A stretch of DNA of 7,498 nucleotides from Dehalococcoidia bacterium (GTDB taxonomy: Bacteria; Chloroflexota; Dehalococcoidia; GIF9; AB-539-J10), in the NCBI GenBank assembly GCA_030627025.1, contig DAOUSX010000043.1, forward strand, positions 1-7,498, in the 5' to 3' direction. Shown here one piece after another: positions 5,326 through 7,498 of this stretch. The notes beneath the pieces were generated by a model that saw nothing but the letters and a program-made list of their open reading frames with translations, did no database searches and was not told the DNA's origin. Each line of letters starts with the position of its first letter. Position 1 is the first letter of the stretch. The translations under genes were made by a program, and so were the position numbers.

Positions 5326-6495
5326 CTATGCAATGTGCTTGCAATACTCCCATAAATAATTAACTAAATTATCAAGCTTGCAGCTTAACAGAATGACGTA
5401 TTTATCAGCGGCTCCGGCATAGACAATCAGTTTGCTTTTTCGAACAACAGCACCTACGGGAAAAACGACTGCAGGCACGTCCACTGGATACTGATTATTA
5501 CCATGTAATTCATAAGGGGCTGAAGGAATGTAGATAGGATTTCTGGTTCGACAAAGCACCTCTCTTGGATCGTCCAGATCCAAAAGGGCAGCGCATACGG
5601 AATATCCTCTTTCAATTCTCTCTGCCAACCCGTAAGTTTTACAAATGTCATCCCCTATTTCACCTACAGCATGATATATAAACAACCAACCTCTGTCCGT
5701 TCTGATCAGCTGGGTGCTTGGACCTATCTTCTCCTTTTCGTGGGGGTAGTGCCCGGCTTCTAAAAGCAGACTCTCCTTGCGTCGCTCATAGATTTTCTTC
5801 CACTCTGCTATGTGCTTAGAAGGGTTCAGCAACTGCTCCAAGCCAGCTTCAAGAAAATCCAAGTGAATGTTAGGATGAAAACGCAACAGCATGTAGTACT
5901 GGCCATTCACTGACTCGGAGAATGGAACTGCGTTGCGTGAGTCGAAGGATTCGACCATGCCGTGATAAGTAATGTTCGCGAAATCTTCAGTCGAGTAGAC
6001 TGCGATCCGATCTCCACCTCCACCTCCACCTGTGAACGGGGGGATGAGCTTGCCACACCCAACAAGCAAGTATCTCTGCCCGCACTTGATGATCCGGATG
6101 TCCTCTATCCCGTAGATGAAGTCCCGATGGTCAGTGCCATCGCCCCGGATTACTACGTTATGGAATCTGGTGAAATGGATACCATCCTCGCTCACCAAAG
6201 GCCAAACCTCAGAGATATAGTTTTCTAAGTAGTAGCGCTCAATGCCATCATTGAAGTACATAACCCTCTTATACCCCTGGTGGCATCTTGGCATAAGGAT
6301 AACTTTATCCTGAAATATACAAGCCCCACCATTAAAGACAGCTCCAAGCTTAAACTCGCCTTTCTCATACCAAGTAAGACCAAGATCCTGAGGCTTCACA
6401 ATAGGATTTTTTTCATAGGAGTCCAATCTAAAGATAGTTTCTCCTGATTCGATTTTGATGACTTTACCATCTCCTAATTCTTCCAAAAGGTTCAT
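5326..6495 (-). CDS. GH130-family beta-mannoside phosphorylase/hydrolase
   Basis: A 389-residue five-bladed beta-propeller enzyme of glycoside hydrolase family 130, whose members phosphorolyse or hydrolyse beta-1,4- or beta-1,2-mannosides. Landmarks: NPIVKP (30-35), VFNGGACIFQDKVILMPR (53-70), YGIEDIRI (128-135) with the expected catalytic Asp D132, and STEDF (168-172). KIGPSTQLIRTDRGWLFIYHAVG (256-278) and LLDLDDP...RNPIYIPSAPYE (304-329) follow, then VPAVVFPVGAV (340-350) and the VYAGAAD end signature (358-364). It lacks a signal peptide, so it is probably cytoplasmic. A six-glycine loop (156-161) is encoded by three tandem copies of a 6-bp unit. Phosphorylase and hydrolase cannot be separated by eye. 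GGGGAGGA (6501-6508) sits five bases before the ATG. The glycosyltransferase gene 28 bp upstream suggests a shared role in a mannose-containing glycan. Confidence 0.9.
   Translation of the reverse strand: MNLLEELGDGKVIKIESGETIFRLDSYEKNPIVKPQDLGLTWYEKGEFKLGAVFNGGACIFQDKVILMPRCHQGYKRVMYFNDGIERYYLENYISEVWPLVSEDGIHFTRFHNVVIRGDGTDHRDFIYGIEDIRIIKCGQRYLLVGCGKLIPPFTGGGGGGDRIAVYSTEDFANITYHGMVESFDSRNAVPFSESVNGQYYMLLRFHPNIHLDFLEAGLEQLLNPSKHIAEWKKIYERRKESLLLEAGHYPHEKEKIGPSTQLIRTDRGWLFIYHAVGEIGDDICKTYGLAERIERGYSVCAALLDLDDPREVLCRTRNPIYIPSAPYELHGNNQYPVDVPAVVFPVGAVVRKSKLIVYAGAADKYVILLSCKLDNLVNYLWEYCKHIA
6014..6031 (+). repeat. three perfect tandem copies of CCACCT
   Basis: An 18-bp microsatellite inside the GH130 gene encodes the six-glycine run at residues 156-161. 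Copy changes would stay in frame and alter loop length by two glycines per unit. Confidence 0.85.
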
Positions 6496-6500
6496 TACAC

Positions 6501-6508
6501 TCCTCCCC
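6501..6508 (-). promoter_or_regulatory. ribosome binding site of GH130 gene
   Basis: GGGGAGGA lies five bases before the ATG at 6495, in the 28-bp gap after the glycosyltransferase stop. It supports this start and operon-type expression. Confidence 0.8.
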
Positions 6509-6523
6509 TTTGGTCAATTTTGT

Positions 6524-7498
6524 TTATGATAGTGATTCAAAAAGCTCAATAAACCTTTTAGCTATCTCAATTGATGAATCCTTCCTTACAAATTCTTGCG
6601 CTCTCTTTAAAGTGGACTTGACATTATCTCTCTCTTCAAATACATCTTCAAGTACCCTTGAAAGACTTGAATATTTTAAGACCTCTTTATCAAAGGTAGC
6701 AAAGAAGTTGGTATTATACGCCAAAATAGGGCGGCCAGCTCCTAAACAAAGATATGCAGTTGAAGGAACAACTATTGCCTCAGCTGAATTTTTATGGATT
6801 AAAAGACAATCCGAAGCATGCAAATATGTATAAAGCGTATCAATAGGCAGTTTCCCTTTCCTTAATTCAATAAATTTATATCTAATCCTTAGTGTATCAA
6901 ATAGATCATACCAGTCTTGGATATGGGTCAGAGTAAGGAGAATAAGTGGGTATTTTTTACTTACATGCTCTATTGTCGGAAGAAGATGAAGGTGGCGATA
7001 TATCCCGATACCGTAGTTAAAAATAATCTTTTTATCCAGAGGCAAATTCAGGCGGATGCGTGCCTCTTTTTTATCTCCTAGTGTTAGAGGATGGCAGGGA
7101 TAGGGGATAATATGTATCTTATTCTCAGGGTAAATGTTACGGAGAAACCTTTTATACCTTTCATCAAAACAGACAACAGCATCCCAGTCGAATTTATAAA
7201 AGGTCAAATCCTTAGGTGGTTTACCTTCATGAACCACAAAAACAGTCTTAGCCCGCTCTTTTATTCGTGGATAGACCTTAAGCAGTTCTTCCATCGGCAA
7301 TATCTCAAGATTCTGTACCACAAAGATATCGCAATCATCTTGAAGAAAAGGCTCAGGATTAAAGAAAAACCCCTCTCTTTCTGGGGAAGCCGAAAACATC
7401 TTAAGATATAGGGCTCATCGCTATCAATTTGGTAATCATCATATTCAACCGGGGCTAAAACCTTAAGATTATGACCCATCTTTACCAATGCCCTACCA
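6524..7498 (-). CDS. GT-B-type glycosyltransferase, 5' end outside window, apparent -1 frameshift
   Basis: The C-terminal part reads openly from 7399 to 6524: FVVHEGKPP, a Rossmann-like IIFNYGIGIYRHL at the second-domain start, and SAEAIVVPSTAYLCLGAGRPIL, resembling the nucleotide-sugar-binding end of GT4-like enzymes. The window edge down to about 7370 reads in another frame as a typical glycosyltransferase N-terminus: RALVKMGHNLKVLAPVEY, then EPYILRCFRLPQ. Joining the frames at 7366-7372 gives ...RLPQKERGFFFNPEPFLQ, a smooth domain I. The ATG at 7399 has no ribosome site and would delete the first Rossmann strand, so I take it as internal. The break is a lost base in the G4T5 run, a sequencing error, or -1 slippage on G GGT TTT. 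Donor and acceptor are unknown; the adjacent GH130 gene hints at mannose-containing glycans. Confidence 0.72.
7366..7372 (-). other. slippery-type heptamer at glycosyltransferase frameshift
   Basis: In the upstream frame the codons read AGG GGT TTT TCT, so G GGT TTT matches the X XXY YYZ pattern. A one-base backward slip leads exactly into TTC TTT AAT CCT of the downstream frame. I did not find a convincing stimulatory hairpin or Shine-Dalgarno-like element by eye. Confidence 0.45.

Noticed and set aside
5147..5353. 68-codon minus-strand ORF spanning site E
   Set aside because: It runs through the attC-like palindrome and overlaps both the GH130 end and the nuclease start in another frame. 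It is composed of repeat sequence, with no domain or ribosome site.
5962..6228. 88-codon plus-strand ORF
   Set aside because: Antisense to conserved GH130 motifs including YGIEDIRI; not a real gene.
7261..7488. 75-codon minus-strand ORF as a separate gene
   Set aside because: Its first part is the N-terminus of the glycosyltransferase; after the frameshift point it is an out-of-frame tail. It was merged into the glycosyltransferase entry.
1..7498. tRNA, rRNA or rho-independent terminators
   Set aside because: No cloverleaf or rRNA-like stretch was seen by eye, and none of the hairpins is followed by a convincing U run on the transcribed strand.

Overview
The window is a single-direction stretch of bacterial DNA. 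Every gene I can support lies on the minus strand, so transcription runs from high to low coordinates. The leuD-leuB-cimA order, with isoleucine made through citramalate, resembles Dehalococcoidia-type Chloroflexota. That placement is inference from gene order and protein style; no rRNA or other marker is present.

Region 1 (about 7498-5326): two genes probably acting in glycan metabolism. The first is a GT-B-type glycosyltransferase that runs off the window edge and carries an apparent -1 frameshift at a G4T5 run. It is followed 28 bp later by a GH130-family mannoside phosphorylase/hydrolase with a strong Shine-Dalgarno.

Region 2 (about 5301-2553): the striking part. Four single-gene units encode a PD-(D/E)XK-like nuclease, a ClpP-like serine peptidase, a Cys-rich four-helix membrane protein and a SAM methyltransferase. 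They are separated by five imperfect palindromes of about 60-82 bp that follow the stop codons. The palindromes carry R''-like (RYYYAAC) and R'-like (GTTRRRY) end boxes, internal stems and shared inner sequence. This is the layout of an integron gene-cassette array with attC sites, although no integrase is in the window. In three of the four units, the box at the unit's 5' end is complementary at 6 of 7 positions to the R'' box at its own 3' end, as expected for excisable circular cassettes.

Region 3 (about 2519-1): an isochorismatase-family hydrolase follows the last attC-like site. It runs, with an 11-bp gap and no closing attC, into leuD, then a small REP-like hairpin repeat, leuB, and the 5' end of cimA (overlapping leuB by 10 bp). 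LeuD and LeuB act in leucine synthesis, and CimA makes citramalate, which the same isomerase and dehydrogenase can process toward 2-ketobutyrate and isoleucine. leuC, the obligate partner of leuD and its usual upstream neighbour, is absent from this place; the cassette-like array sits there instead.
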